The notes below the pieces were generated by a model that saw only the letters and a program-made list of their open reading frames with translations, was not told where the DNA came from and ran no database searches. A stretch of DNA of 36,994 nt from Deltaproteobacteria bacterium (GTDB taxonomy: Bacteria; Desulfobacterota; Binatia; UBA9968): the NCBI GenBank assembly GCA_016210115.1, contig JACQUW010000070.1, positions 1-36,994 on the forward strand, written 5' to 3'. The position numbers and the translations under genes were made by a program. The first letter of the stretch is position 1, and the number at the start of each line of letters is the position of its first letter. Positions 14,401-22,219 of the stretch are shown here, in pieces.

Positions 14401-14880
14401 CGTTCCTTCGAATATCGAGATCACGGTTCTATCGGCGTCGACTCGCACCAGGCCCTCGGTGCCCTCTACGCCCGCGTTGACGAAGGCTGTAATAATCTCC
14501 ACGTTCCGCGGCAGACGACTGAAAAAATACAAAGCCCCCTTCACCAGCTCTACGAGAGAGGTTCTTTGTTCTTTCACTCCGCCCAGGCTGATCGTGGTGT
14601 TCTGGTCGAGGCGGAGAACGGGCTGGTTAATCAAAGCCACGTCGGCCCGGCTCGTCTCGCCGACCTGAATCCTATCACCGGCGCAGAAAGTGTCATTCAG
14701 CCGCGCCGGCTGCCACTGGGTTTCGCCCGCCCTTCGGACTTCGACGTTTCCCTGCGCCGAAACGATTTTTGCAACCCACGGGTCGCATGTCGTCGCCCCG
14801 GGCAAAATATCCGGGAGCGCCAGGACTGTCCAAACCCCGGCAAAAACAATCACGTTCAACGAACGGCACGTCCTCTTCAC
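11482..14880 (-). CDS. FecR-domain / TPR / outer-membrane beta-barrel fusion protein
   Basis: An 1132-residue envelope protein with three parts. A signal peptide (about 1-28) is followed by a FecR-like domain (about 35-200; includes GDRIQVGETSRADVALIN and GVEGTEGLVRVDADRTVIS). A long TPR array follows (about 235-600; repeats such as AIELDQADPLPRLGLGLAKI and SLNPDNALIRSYLGKAYFE). The last part is a beta-barrel of roughly 480 residues that ends like TonB-dependent receptors (ATNLLDNKFKFFEAD near the C-terminus) but without a visible plug domain. The start is GTG with GCAGGTGAGAG upstream. It lies 47 bases after the CHASE2 cyclase gene on the same strand. A TPR-plus-barrel layout resembles polysaccharide secretion porins such as PgaA or BcsC, but no glycosyltransferase is nearby. 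A role in export or envelope sensing is inference. Confidence 0.8.
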   Translation of the reverse strand: MKRTCRSLNVIVFAGVWTVLALPDILPGATTCDPWVAKIVSAQGNVEVRRAGETQWQPARLNDTFCAGDRIQVGETSRADVALINQPVLRLDQNTTISLGGVKEQRTSLVELVKGALYFFSRLPRNVEIITAFVNAGVEGTEGLVRVDADRTVISIFEGTVLAVNPAGTLTLSDGESAVAEQGRAPVLTVVVRPRDAVQWALYYQPTVYFRPEEFQAGPGWQGMVRNSIEAYIKSDFQAAFDSIKGVPDTLAEPRFFAYRASLLLAVGRLDEASQDIDRALRLNSTYSDALALQSVIAVAQNEKEKALDLARRAVAADPRSASALIALSYAQQANFDLEGALTSLREAVQAAPDNALAWARLAEIWLSFGRLSEALEAAQKTVALNPDLSRTQTVLGFAYLTQIRTADSKKAFERAIELDQADPLPRLGLGLAKIREGDLLEGRREIDIAVSLNPDNALIRSYLGKAYFEEKRDQQAVAQYHMAKEFDPRDPTAYFYDAIRKQTTNRPVEALQDMQRAIELNDNRAVYRSRLLLDSDLAARSASLGRIYSDLGFQQLALVEGWKSVNTDPTNFSAHRFLADSYSVLPRHEIARVSELLQSQLLQPLNMTPIQPHLAESNLFLISSGGPAALSFNEFNPLFNRNGVTFQTTGLAGENKTYAGEGVLSGIYRKAAFSLGGFHFQSDGWRKNADQRDNVGNAFLQLELSPQSSIQAELRRRETKVGDLRQRFFPEDFFPGRRDTSDSFTVRFGGRHSFSPDSIILGSFVFQDKTQRVSDDSPVAPVLTSVDIRRPQDAVSVELQHLLRSRYFSLASGLGYFDVNEKLRTKTGTIFPPPLDLVATTTDTGVQHVNAYTYANINLLKDFTVAAGASFDYLKGDPAFIPGGDEAQFNPKFGISWNPFSGTSVRAAVSRIVKRTLITDQTLEPTQVAGFNQFFDDPEITKAWRYGGAIDQKFTKDLFGGLEFSKRDLEIPLVDASVSPTRTRRLDGKEYLGRAYLFWTPHEWLALRAEYSYERFRNDPLLEEPKKLNTHRIPLGINFVHPSGVSASLTATYYNQEGKLVRLTTGPESASDDFWSVDAAVNYRLPRRYGFITVGATNLLDNKFKFFEADRNNPRIQPDRMVFLKMTLALP

Positions 14881-14927
14881 CTCTCACCTGCTTTCGCGAC
14901 GCGCGCCGGCCAAAGGAACGGCGCTCT

Positions 14928-17183
14928 CTACTTTTCCTGCATCGGGATGATTCCTTCCCAAGGCTCTTCCGGCGGGTTGTTCTTGTAGTCCTCGCAAAGC
15001 TTCACATAAAAGCGCGCCAGGCCGTCTTCTCCTGATTTACAAATGGATTGACGAAATTTTTCTTTCGCCTCATCCCACGACCGGCGTCTGAAAGCTCGAA
15101 TCGCCTCAGAAAAAATCGCCCCCGCCTCTTTTTGTTTCTCCTCGCATTCTTCGATGCGGCATATTAGTTCATGCACCACGACCGGGTGGGTTTTTCCTTT
15201 CAGCCGAAATCTTCCCGCCTCTCTCGTAAAGAAACCATCGAGGCCAAACAGGACCTCATCGGTTACCAAAATCTGCGTTCCCAGAAACTTGTTGAGACTG
15301 TCCATCCTCGACGCTGTATTGACGGTATCTCCGGCGGCGCCATACTCATAATGATCCGCAGCGCCAATATTACCCAGAAAAATTTCCCCCGCGTGAACGC
15401 CGACACGCGTGGGAAGCTTTAGAGTTCCGACAGAATCGCTGAACCGATTCGCTGCGTTGGCGATACCCAGCGCCGCAAGGCAAGCTTTTTCCAGCGGCGC
15501 GGCCTCACGCCGCATGGACTTCCAGATCGCCAGGATTGAATCTCCTTTCAGCTCGATGACAAGCCCGCCGTTTCGCTTTATCGGCTCGAATGTGGCCTCG
15601 AGATATTTGTGCATGAGATCGTTCAGTTGCTCCGGAGCCATCTGCTCCGCTAACGTGGTATACCCCGCAACGTCGGCGAACAAACAAGCCCCGTATACGA
15701 TTTGCCCGCCTTTTTTGATATCGGCGAGGTTTCTTGCGAGCTGCTCGACGATCTCGTCGGGCACGTAGTAGGCGAGAGCTTTTCTGATATTCTGGCGCTC
15801 CTTATTCGTCTCAAAATAGCTCCACAAGACGGCGGCAAAAACTCCGACAGGCGCCTGCAAAAACAACGAAATCACGACGGGAACCCAAGTGCCATCGGCG
15901 CTAAACCGATAGTGCGCGGCGATGAGATAAAGAACGCTCAAAACCAGTATCCCGGGCACGGCGATCAGGGTAGGGGCCATCCGGGACACAAAACCCACAA
16001 GGATACCCCAGGCAAAAATAGTAATGAGGTAATAGTGGGAGCTGATCGGTTTCAAAGATCTATCTTCTAAGAGATTGGAGAATGCGGTTGCGGCAATTTC
16101 CACCCCGCTGATGAACACACCGTTGGGTTGCGAGAAAACCGTATGGAAGCTGTCTTGTCTCTCTGCCAGCAATATTTCGGAAAATCCGACAAACACGATC
16201 TTTCCTTTGAGGTCTGGTCTATGCTCGCTCTCGGAACCTTCACGGACTCCCAGCGCCTGATAAAAAGGTATCGTATTCAACGTTCGGGGCGGACCGTAGA
16301 AATTCAGATACCGGCGATTAGCCCCCGCGTACATCTTGATAAGAGATTTGAGCAGCCTATACCTGGTCCCGTCGCTCGCGGCGAGATCCGATTGCTCGAG
16401 TTCTTTAAGCATTGTTTCGGAAATCAGGGGGTCGCTTTCAAAAATTTCTCTGATGTCTCTGATGAGTCTTACGGCGCCTCTCGTCTTGACTGCTGTCTCT
16501 GCGTCGCCCGGCAGTCTTCCGGCCTGGTTCGGGCTTGCCTTTTTCAACAACCGGACAAAATCATCGTAGACGCGCAAAGCATAGAGCTGGAACGAAACAA
16601 CCGGGAAAGTCGGCGAGTCCCCGGCGGCCGTTTGAAACGTCCAATACTGGTTTACCCTGACGGGTATTCTCGGCAGAACAAAAGGCGCCGTGGCGAAAGC
16701 AGACTGTGAAAGGGGAGCGATCGGTCTCAATACCGTCACAATCTTGTGCTCTCCCATAAAAGACCCGCCGGTTTCCGACGATCGAACCTCTTTTGCTCTA
16801 AGCGGCTCGGCCAGCACGACGTTGCGAGCTTTTCTCAGCGCTTCGGCAAATGATTGGTCTTCCTCAGCAGAAGTTGCCTCGATGAAATACAGGTCGAAGG
16901 TAATGACGTGCGCCCCTTCTCTAGCCAGCCTGTCGACCAGACGCGCATGCAGTGAGCGGGGCCATCGATCAGGATTATGAGACACGTTGAGATGTTCAGA
17001 GGACTCCCTGTCTATACTGACGACCACGACCTCTGAGGGCGCTTTTCTGGCTCCCCTCAGCTTGAACAGCAACGCCAGACCCGCGTCTTCCTCGATCTCA
17101 TGCGCAAAATGGAAAAAACTTATCACCATCCCCACAATCCCCAGGAGAAAGCCTAACAAAACGGCTGTAAATAGGCGCGACAT
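14928..17183 (-). CDS. CHASE2-domain membrane adenylate/guanylate cyclase
   Basis: A 751-residue class III nucleotide cyclase with an extracytoplasmic CHASE2 sensor. Order: an N-terminal membrane segment (about 5-26), CHASE2 (about 35-350; VVVVSIDRES and HVITFDLYFIE typical), membrane segments at about 375-455, then the catalytic domain (about 490-680). The catalytic part has CLFADVAGYTTLAE (metal aspartate), VIELKGDSILAIW (base-specifying lysine, second metal aspartate) and EYGAAGDTVNTASRMDSL (asparagine and arginine of the transition state), so it should be active; ATP is the likelier substrate. The start has AGGAG 7 bases upstream. FecR/TPR proteins are common neighbours of CHASE2 cyclases and here the next gene encodes one, 47 bases on. 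Confidence 0.9.
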   Translation of the reverse strand: MSRLFTAVLLGFLLGIVGMVISFFHFAHEIEEDAGLALLFKLRGARKAPSEVVVVSIDRESSEHLNVSHNPDRWPRSLHARLVDRLAREGAHVITFDLYFIEATSAEEDQSFAEALRKARNVVLAEPLRAKEVRSSETGGSFMGEHKIVTVLRPIAPLSQSAFATAPFVLPRIPVRVNQYWTFQTAAGDSPTFPVVSFQLYALRVYDDFVRLLKKASPNQAGRLPGDAETAVKTRGAVRLIRDIREIFESDPLISETMLKELEQSDLAASDGTRYRLLKSLIKMYAGANRRYLNFYGPPRTLNTIPFYQALGVREGSESEHRPDLKGKIVFVGFSEILLAERQDSFHTVFSQPNGVFISGVEIAATAFSNLLEDRSLKPISSHYYLITIFAWGILVGFVSRMAPTLIAVPGILVLSVLYLIAAHYRFSADGTWVPVVISLFLQAPVGVFAAVLWSYFETNKERQNIRKALAYYVPDEIVEQLARNLADIKKGGQIVYGACLFADVAGYTTLAEQMAPEQLNDLMHKYLEATFEPIKRNGGLVIELKGDSILAIWKSMRREAAPLEKACLAALGIANAANRFSDSVGTLKLPTRVGVHAGEIFLGNIGAADHYEYGAAGDTVNTASRMDSLNKFLGTQILVTDEVLFGLDGFFTREAGRFRLKGKTHPVVVHELICRIEECEEKQKEAGAIFSEAIRAFRRRSWDEAKEKFRQSICKSGEDGLARFYVKLCEDYKNNPPEEPWEGIIPMQEK

Positions 17184-17336
17184 GTTAATACTCCTGCTAG
17201 TCGCTTAATCCCTGTTATCACCGCTCCTGCGGGGTTGGGAGTTGCAGGGGTGGCCGTCAGGGTCACTCCACCCGCCAACGCATTATATTGGTGCAAGGCG
17301 TCGGGGTCCAGAACAAAATTGCTGCTCAACTAAGGC

Positions 17337-17366
17337 TCGACATTCCTTTTCCCCGGGTCGTAAAAT
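17337..17366 (+). promoter_or_regulatory. Possible promoter of the molybdenum hydroxylase operon
   Basis: TCGACA (17337-17342), 18-base spacer, TAAAAT (17361-17366), about 45 bases upstream of the FAD-subunit start. The -35 box differs from consensus at one base. The rest of 17184-17410 shows no gene. Confidence 0.3.
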
Positions 17367-17410
17367 TTCGTTGGCCCGGCTCGACCATCTAATGCTATAA
17401 GGACACGAAC

Positions 17411-18394
17411 ATGAAACTGCCCGAATTTGAGCTGTTCTATCCCGAATCATTGGACGAAGCGGTGTCAGCATACGAATCTCATCACGGCTCCAAACCCGTG
17501 GCTGGAGGAACGGATCTTTTCATCGCGATGAAGCGGAGGCTGATGAGACCGGAGCGCCTCATCGACCTGACCACGCTCAAACATGAGCTGTCGTACGTCA
17601 CTGAGGACGAACACATCGTAAAGATCGGCGCGTTGACCCGGCTGATCGATTTGGAGCGGCATCCGCTGGTTGTGAAACATTTCCCCTCTTTGGCTGTGGC
17701 GATCAAAAGCATTGCTTCTATCCAGATCAGGCAGTCAGCTACACTGGGCGGTAACATCTGCCTGGACAACCGCTGCTACTATTATAACTATGGACTGGCC
17801 CCAGGAGTCGAGCTTTGGGAGCCCTGCCTGAAGCGCAGCGGCAGAATCTGCCATGTCACCGGTAAGTTGGACGATACCTGCTATGCCGTCTATTCCGGCG
17901 ATACCGCGCCGGTCCTCGTCTCGCTGGATAGTCATGTCAAAATCTTCGGCCCTCTGGGGGAGAGGATTATACCGCTCCCAGAACTGTTTTCCGGACTGGG
18001 GGAGAGACCTTTTAATCTCGAACGCGGCGAGATTGTGAAAGAGGTGGAGATACCCGTTCCGAAGAACGAAACCCGCTTCAGCTTTCAGAAGTTCCGCTCG
18101 CAGGAGGTCGATTTTCCTTTAGCCTCGGTGGCGGTCTCCGCCCGCCGTGGCGCCGACGGAGTTGTGGAGGAGGCCAGGATCGTCCTCGGGGCGCTCGGAT
18201 GCGCTCCCCTTCGGGTGAGGTCGGCGGAGGATTTTTTGCAGGGGCGGAAGCCCGGCGAGGCCCTAGACTCGGTGGTGGATCTTTGCCGTCGGGAGGCGCA
18301 GTTCATCAACAACGTGCACGTGGCCCCCAACATCCGCAGTCGCGTCCTGACCAAATTAGTCAAGGGCTGCATCGCAGAGGTTACATCCACATGA
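17411..18394 (+). CDS. hcrB: Molybdenum hydroxylase FAD subunit, 4-hydroxybenzoyl-CoA reductase beta-like
   Basis: The FAD-binding, electron-transfer subunit of a xanthine-oxidase-family enzyme, 327 residues. FAD-binding motifs are PVAGGTDLFIAMK (29-41) and QSATLGGNICLD (108-119), with QEVDFPLASVAV near the C-terminal domain. Between residues 117 and 165 it carries an insert with five cysteines (C117, C122, C139, C147, C157). This insert and its spacing closely match HcrB of 4-hydroxybenzoyl-CoA reductase, where four cysteines hold an extra [4Fe-4S] cluster that ordinary xanthine dehydrogenases lack. This points to reductive dehydroxylation of an aromatic CoA thioester in place of oxidative hydroxylation. 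AAGGA precedes the ATG by about 8 bases. The stop overlaps the next start by 4 bases (ATGA). Confidence 0.85.
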   Translation: MKLPEFELFYPESLDEAVSAYESHHGSKPVAGGTDLFIAMKRRLMRPERLIDLTTLKHELSYVTEDEHIVKIGALTRLIDLERHPLVVKHFPSLAVAIKSIASIQIRQSATLGGNICLDNRCYYYNYGLAPGVELWEPCLKRSGRICHVTGKLDDTCYAVYSGDTAPVLVSLDSHVKIFGPLGERIIPLPELFSGLGERPFNLERGEIVKEVEIPVPKNETRFSFQKFRSQEVDFPLASVAVSARRGADGVVEEARIVLGALGCAPLRVRSAEDFLQGRKPGEALDSVVDLCRREAQFINNVHVAPNIRSRVLTKLVKGCIAEVTST

Positions 18395-18882
18395 AGAAAG
18401 AGCTGATCGAGCTAAAGATAAACGGGGATTTCCACGAGCTGGCGGTGGCTCCCCATCGCACACTTCTGGAATTGCTTCGCGAGGAGTTAGGCCTCATGGG
18501 GAGCAAAGACGGCTGTAATGTGGGAGAGTGCGGGGCCTGCACGGTCCTTCTCGATGGGGAGGCTGTCCTGTCATGCTTGACATTGGCCGTCCGCTGCCGG
18601 GGCCGTGAGGTCTTGACCATCGAGGGGCTTGCCCGCGAGGGGAAGCTTCATCCCCTGCAGGAGGCCTTCGTCTACGAAGGCGGAGTCCAATGCGGCTACT
18701 GCACTCCGGGCTTTATAATGATGGCGAAATCAATATTGGATTCGAACCCCGACCCCAGTGATGAGGAGATAAGGGACGGGCTCGCGGGAAATCTGTGCCG
18801 CTGCACCGGATACGTGAAGATAATCAAGGCCATAAGAGTGGCCGCTGAAAAGGTTCGTTCGCACCCCGACTGGAGATATTAA
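18391..18882 (+). CDS. hcrC: Molybdenum hydroxylase [2Fe-2S] subunit
   Basis: The iron-sulfur subunit, 163 residues, passing electrons between FAD and the molybdenum centre. All eight cysteines for two [2Fe-2S] clusters are present: C42, C47, C50, C62 (plant-type N-terminal cluster, GCNVGECGACTVLL) and C101, C104, C136, C138 (QCGYCTPGF and NLCRCTGY). The start at 18391 overlaps the FAD gene by 4 bases; the upstream extension in this frame is FAD-subunit sequence out of frame. No export signal is seen, so the enzyme is cytoplasmic. The large subunit starts 3 bases after its stop. Confidence 0.93.
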   Translation: MKKELIELKINGDFHELAVAPHRTLLELLREELGLMGSKDGCNVGECGACTVLLDGEAVLSCLTLAVRCRGREVLTIEGLAREGKLHPLQEAFVYEGGVQCGYCTPGFIMMAKSILDSNPDPSDEEIRDGLAGNLCRCTGYVKIIKAIRVAAEKVRSHPDWRY

Positions 18883-18884
18883 AG

Positions 18885-21191
18885 ATGGGAGAGATGGCAT
18901 CCATAGGTCGAGGGGTTCCCAATGTTGATTCCTTCGATAAGGTGTTGGGACGGGCCAGGTATGGCACGGACATCGCCCTTCCCGGAATGCTTCACGCCAA
19001 GGTACTGCGCAGTCCCTTACCCCATGCCAGGATATTGAGCGTGGATACCTCCAGGGCTCGGGGCCTGCCAGGGGTAAAAACAGTCCTCTCAGGCGCGGAT
19101 ACGCCTGGACTGAAGTTTGGCGAGTTGAACCCGGACGAGACTATCCTGGCCGTCGGCAAAGTGCGATTCGTGGGCGAGGAGGTGGCGGTCGCTGTGGCCA
19201 TCGATGAAGAAACGGCGCTGGAGGCCCTGGAATTAATAAAGGTCGATTACGAGCCGTTGGTCGCTGTTTTCGATCCGGAAAAGGCAATCAAGCCCGGAGC
19301 GCCCCTCATTCATGAGGATTTTCCTAACAACATCGCCTACCAATACCATATAGACCGTGGCGATATCGGGCAGGGTTGGAAAGAGGCCGCGGTGGTAGCC
19401 GAGGGAAGATTCACGGCTGCTGCTTCCCATCAAGGGTACCTCGAGCCCCAATGCTGCGTAGCGAGTTATGAGCAGGGAAGAGTGACGGTCTGGTACCCTT
19501 CTCAATCGCCTTTTCGCGACCAGGGGTACATCGCCGATGGATTGGGTTTTCCCAGGCATCGGGTTCGCTTCATCCAAACTTTTGTAGGTGGTGGCTTCGG
19601 TGGAAAGCATGGCCAGAGGCTGCCAGTGCTAGGGGGCTTTATTGCGACCCGGGTGGAAAAGCCGGTCAGGCTCTCTTTCAGCCGGGATGAAGAGTTCATA
19701 GCCGGGCGGCCCAGCATAGGCTGCAGTATATATATGCGCCTCGGACTCAACCGGGAGGGAGTAATCGTCGCTAAGGAGGCCAAAGTTTTCGGCGACAACG
19801 GGGCCTACACCATTTTCTCGCCTCGCATTCTGGATACGATGACCCGTCGCCCCGACAACCTTTACCGGCAGAGGAACATCCACAACGAAGCGCTCCTCGT
19901 CTACACCAACAAGACCCCCACGGGAGCCTATAGGGGCTTCGGCAATCCTCAAGGAACTTTTCCGTTGGAGTCGCTCGTGGACGAAGCGGCCCATAAGCTT
20001 AAGATGGATCCTCTTACCGTGAGGTTGAAGAACGCAACCCGAGCGGGCGATGTGACCGCCCACGGCTGGAGACCCAAGAGCGCCGGGCTCGTCGAGTGCC
20101 TCGAGCTGGCTGCCGAAAGGATAGGTTGGGGTAAAAAACGAACGTCAAAAGCGCCGCGGGATGGCACTAATAATCACATAGTATCAGGCGTAGGCCTCGC
20201 CGGCCTGATCCACGTCTGTGGCCGGCGGCAGATGCCCACGTTCTACGGCTCCCAGGCCATGGTTAGGGTGAACATGGATGGAGCCATAACTCTCATAACC
20301 GGCGAAGCAGATCTGGGCCAAGGCTCGAATACTATTTTTGCTCAGATCGCCGCCGAGGAGATGGGCCTTCCGTTTGAAGATGTCATGGTGCAGACGCAGG
20401 TTGACACCGACACTTCTCCCCAGGGGCTAGGAACATTCTCTGACCGCCTGACGAGCATCGGAGGCAATGCCGTCAAGCTGGCCGCGGCCGACGCTAAAAG
20501 ACAACTCTTGGATTTTGCCTCCGAGATGCTGGAAGCAACGGCCGACGATCTCGAAATTAGGGCCGGAATGGTCATGGTCAAAGGCAGCCCGGCACGAGCC
20601 GTGCCTGTCAAGGAGCTGGCTGGATATGCCTCGAAGAGGAGGGGTGGCGCGCTGATTTTGGGGGTTGGGGTGTATGATCCTCCTTCTGAGTTCCCTGATC
20701 CGAAGACCTTATACGGCAATATCTCCACCTCCTACGCTATGGGCGCTCAGGCAGTCGAGGTGGAGGTCAACACTGAGACGGGTGAGATTAAAGTTTTGAA
20801 CTTGGTCTCCGTCCACGATGCCGGCAAGGTCATAAATCCTCTTCTGGCGTCCGGCCAGATCGAAGGAGCCGTGGCCCAGGGAGTGGGCGCCGCCCTTTTG
20901 GAAGAAATCGCTTATAAAAACGGTAAAGTGATAAACCCGTCGCTGCTGTGCTACGGAGAAACCCGCATAGGCAGCATGCCTTCCATGGAAGTCCACTTCG
21001 TTGAGACCGTGGAACCGATGGGACCGTTTGGCGCCAAAGGACTGGCCGAGCCCGCCATCGTCCCCACTGCCGCAGCCGTGGCTAACGCCGTCCGCCACGC
21101 CACCGGGATCAGACTGCATCGGGTCCCGTTTCGCCCTACCGAGCTGTTGAGCGGCATTAGAGGGGCTGCCAAGAAACGGCCGTCGGTTTAA
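18885..21191 (+). CDS. hcrA: Molybdenum hydroxylase large (molybdopterin-binding) subunit
   Basis: The 768-residue catalytic subunit binding the molybdenum-molybdopterin cofactor. Motifs: QTFVGGGFGGKHGQ (about 231-244), SHQGYLEPQC (181-190), TGAYRGFGNPQGTF (346-359), GEADLGQGSNTIFAQ, and the catalytic glutamate in FGAKGLAEPA (about residue 722). The active-site loop is AYRGFG, not the AYRCSFR of aerobic CO dehydrogenase, so a CO dehydrogenase role is unlikely. Together with the cysteine insert of the FAD subunit this supports a 4-hydroxybenzoyl-CoA-reductase-like enzyme, although the gene order FAD, FeS, Mo and the exact substrate need biochemical proof. The stop overlaps tail to tail with the stop of the minus-strand substrate-binding protein gene (shared TTAA at 21188-21191). 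Confidence 0.9.
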   Translation: MGEMASIGRGVPNVDSFDKVLGRARYGTDIALPGMLHAKVLRSPLPHARILSVDTSRARGLPGVKTVLSGADTPGLKFGELNPDETILAVGKVRFVGEEVAVAVAIDEETALEALELIKVDYEPLVAVFDPEKAIKPGAPLIHEDFPNNIAYQYHIDRGDIGQGWKEAAVVAEGRFTAAASHQGYLEPQCCVASYEQGRVTVWYPSQSPFRDQGYIADGLGFPRHRVRFIQTFVGGGFGGKHGQRLPVLGGFIATRVEKPVRLSFSRDEEFIAGRPSIGCSIYMRLGLNREGVIVAKEAKVFGDNGAYTIFSPRILDTMTRRPDNLYRQRNIHNEALLVYTNKTPTGAYRGFGNPQGTFPLESLVDEAAHKLKMDPLTVRLKNATRAGDVTAHGWRPKSAGLVECLELAAERIGWGKKRTSKAPRDGTNNHIVSGVGLAGLIHVCGRRQMPTFYGSQAMVRVNMDGAITLITGEADLGQGSNTIFAQIAAEEMGLPFEDVMVQTQVDTDTSPQGLGTFSDRLTSIGGNAVKLAAADAKRQLLDFASEMLEATADDLEIRAGMVMVKGSPARAVPVKELAGYASKRRGGALILGVGVYDPPSEFPDPKTLYGNISTSYAMGAQAVEVEVNTETGEIKVLNLVSVHDAGKVINPLLASGQIEGAVAQGVGAALLEEIAYKNGKVINPSLLCYGETRIGSMPSMEVHFVETVEPMGPFGAKGLAEPAIVPTAAAVANAVRHATGIRLHRVPFRPTELLSGIRGAAKKRPSV

Positions 21192-22213
21192 GGCCCCGCT
21201 CTCCACCCTTTGCTCCGTAAATCCTCGTAGATTTTTTTGGTTAGTGTGTAGTTGAAGATCTTGTCCATCGGTGGAGGCTCTTTGAGTCCCACTCTTTCCA
21301 GGATGTGCTCAACGGATTTCTTCTGCAACTCCTCGCTTACGGTCCCATCTTGGGTCAAACCCGGTAGAATCGCATCATAGGTTCGGGCCATTCGATCCTC
21401 ACTTACCTTCATAAACCGGCCAAGTATTTTGCTGGCTCCCAAACGGTTGTCCCCGTAATAGATAAATCCCTTGACAGTCCCTCGGAGAAATTTCTCAATC
21501 AGAGCCGGGTCCGATCGCTGGAGCCCCTCTCGCACAACCACATTCCCCTGGAACTCCACGAACTCTTGCTGGATGAAAGAAACAAGCCCGTGAAATCCTG
21601 CATCCTGGGCCATGAGATTGGCCGGAATCCCGAGCATGGCCGCATCTACCGATCCCGCCTGCAGCGCAAAAAAACGCGCCGTGCTCGCGCCCACCGCCAT
21701 GATGGTGACATCTCGCCCGCCGTCAATGCCATTGGCTCGGAGAATTTGCCGCAGCAGCGAATCAGGGCCGCTGCCGATGCTGGAGACTCCAACTTTTCTT
21801 CCCTTCAGGCTTTTTATGGTTCGAAGCTCGGGTCTCGAAAAAAGCCAGTACATCGGCCGATAGAAAGCGGAAAACAGAAAGCGTATGGAAGCCCCGCGCA
21901 GGGCGGGCGGAATGACGGCTCCACCCGCGCTGACAAATTCTACGTTTCCGCCTATTAGTGCCTGCACACTCACGGCAGCCGGCATGACGACAAGCTCCAC
22001 CTGCAGGCCTTCATCCCGGTAATAGCCCATTTCCTTTGCAATGACGAAGACACTCGACGCTCCCGGAGAAATTCCGGGGACGGCGATGTAAACTTTCCTG
22101 AGCTCTTGCGCTTCTCCTCGAAGAGAAAGCAGCAGAACCCAAAGCGCCGCCCATAATAGAAACCATGATTTTGAGGTCATGCTGAGGTCTCGGAGCACAA
22201 GAAAAGTTTTCAT
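21188..22213 (-). CDS. NMT1/THI5-like ABC transporter substrate-binding protein (2)
   Basis: A periplasmic solute-binding protein of 341 residues. The signal peptide covers about residues 1-36 (hydrophobic WFLLWAALWVLLLSLRGEA). The mature part begins LRKVYIAVPGISPGA and contains KEMGYYRDEGLQVELVVM, FVSAGGAVIPPALRG and the IKSLKGRKVGVSSIGSG hinge, all typical of this family. It is 6 bases downstream of the ornithine-cyclodeaminase-like gene, so the two form an operon. It is convergent with the molybdenum hydroxylase and overlaps it by 4 bases. Its ligand may be an aromatic or nitrogen compound related to the neighbours, but that is only inference. Confidence 0.87.
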   Translation of the reverse strand: MKTFLVLRDLSMTSKSWFLLWAALWVLLLSLRGEAQELRKVYIAVPGISPGASSVFVIAKEMGYYRDEGLQVELVVMPAAVSVQALIGGNVEFVSAGGAVIPPALRGASIRFLFSAFYRPMYWLFSRPELRTIKSLKGRKVGVSSIGSGPDSLLRQILRANGIDGGRDVTIMAVGASTARFFALQAGSVDAAMLGIPANLMAQDAGFHGLVSFIQQEFVEFQGNVVVREGLQRSDPALIEKFLRGTVKGFIYYGDNRLGASKILGRFMKVSEDRMARTYDAILPGLTQDGTVSEELQKKSVEHILERVGLKEPPPMDKIFNYTLTKKIYEDLRSKGWRAGP

Positions 22214-22219
22214 GAATCC

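Noticed and set aside
18199..18390. Longer start for the [2Fe-2S] subunit
   Set aside because: The extension is the FAD-subunit gene out of frame; the 4-base overlap start fits operon style and family length.
18885..21191. Aerobic CO dehydrogenase large subunit
   Set aside because: The active-site loop is AYRGFG and not the AYRCSFR of form I CO dehydrogenase, and the FAD subunit has the HcrB-type cysteine insert.
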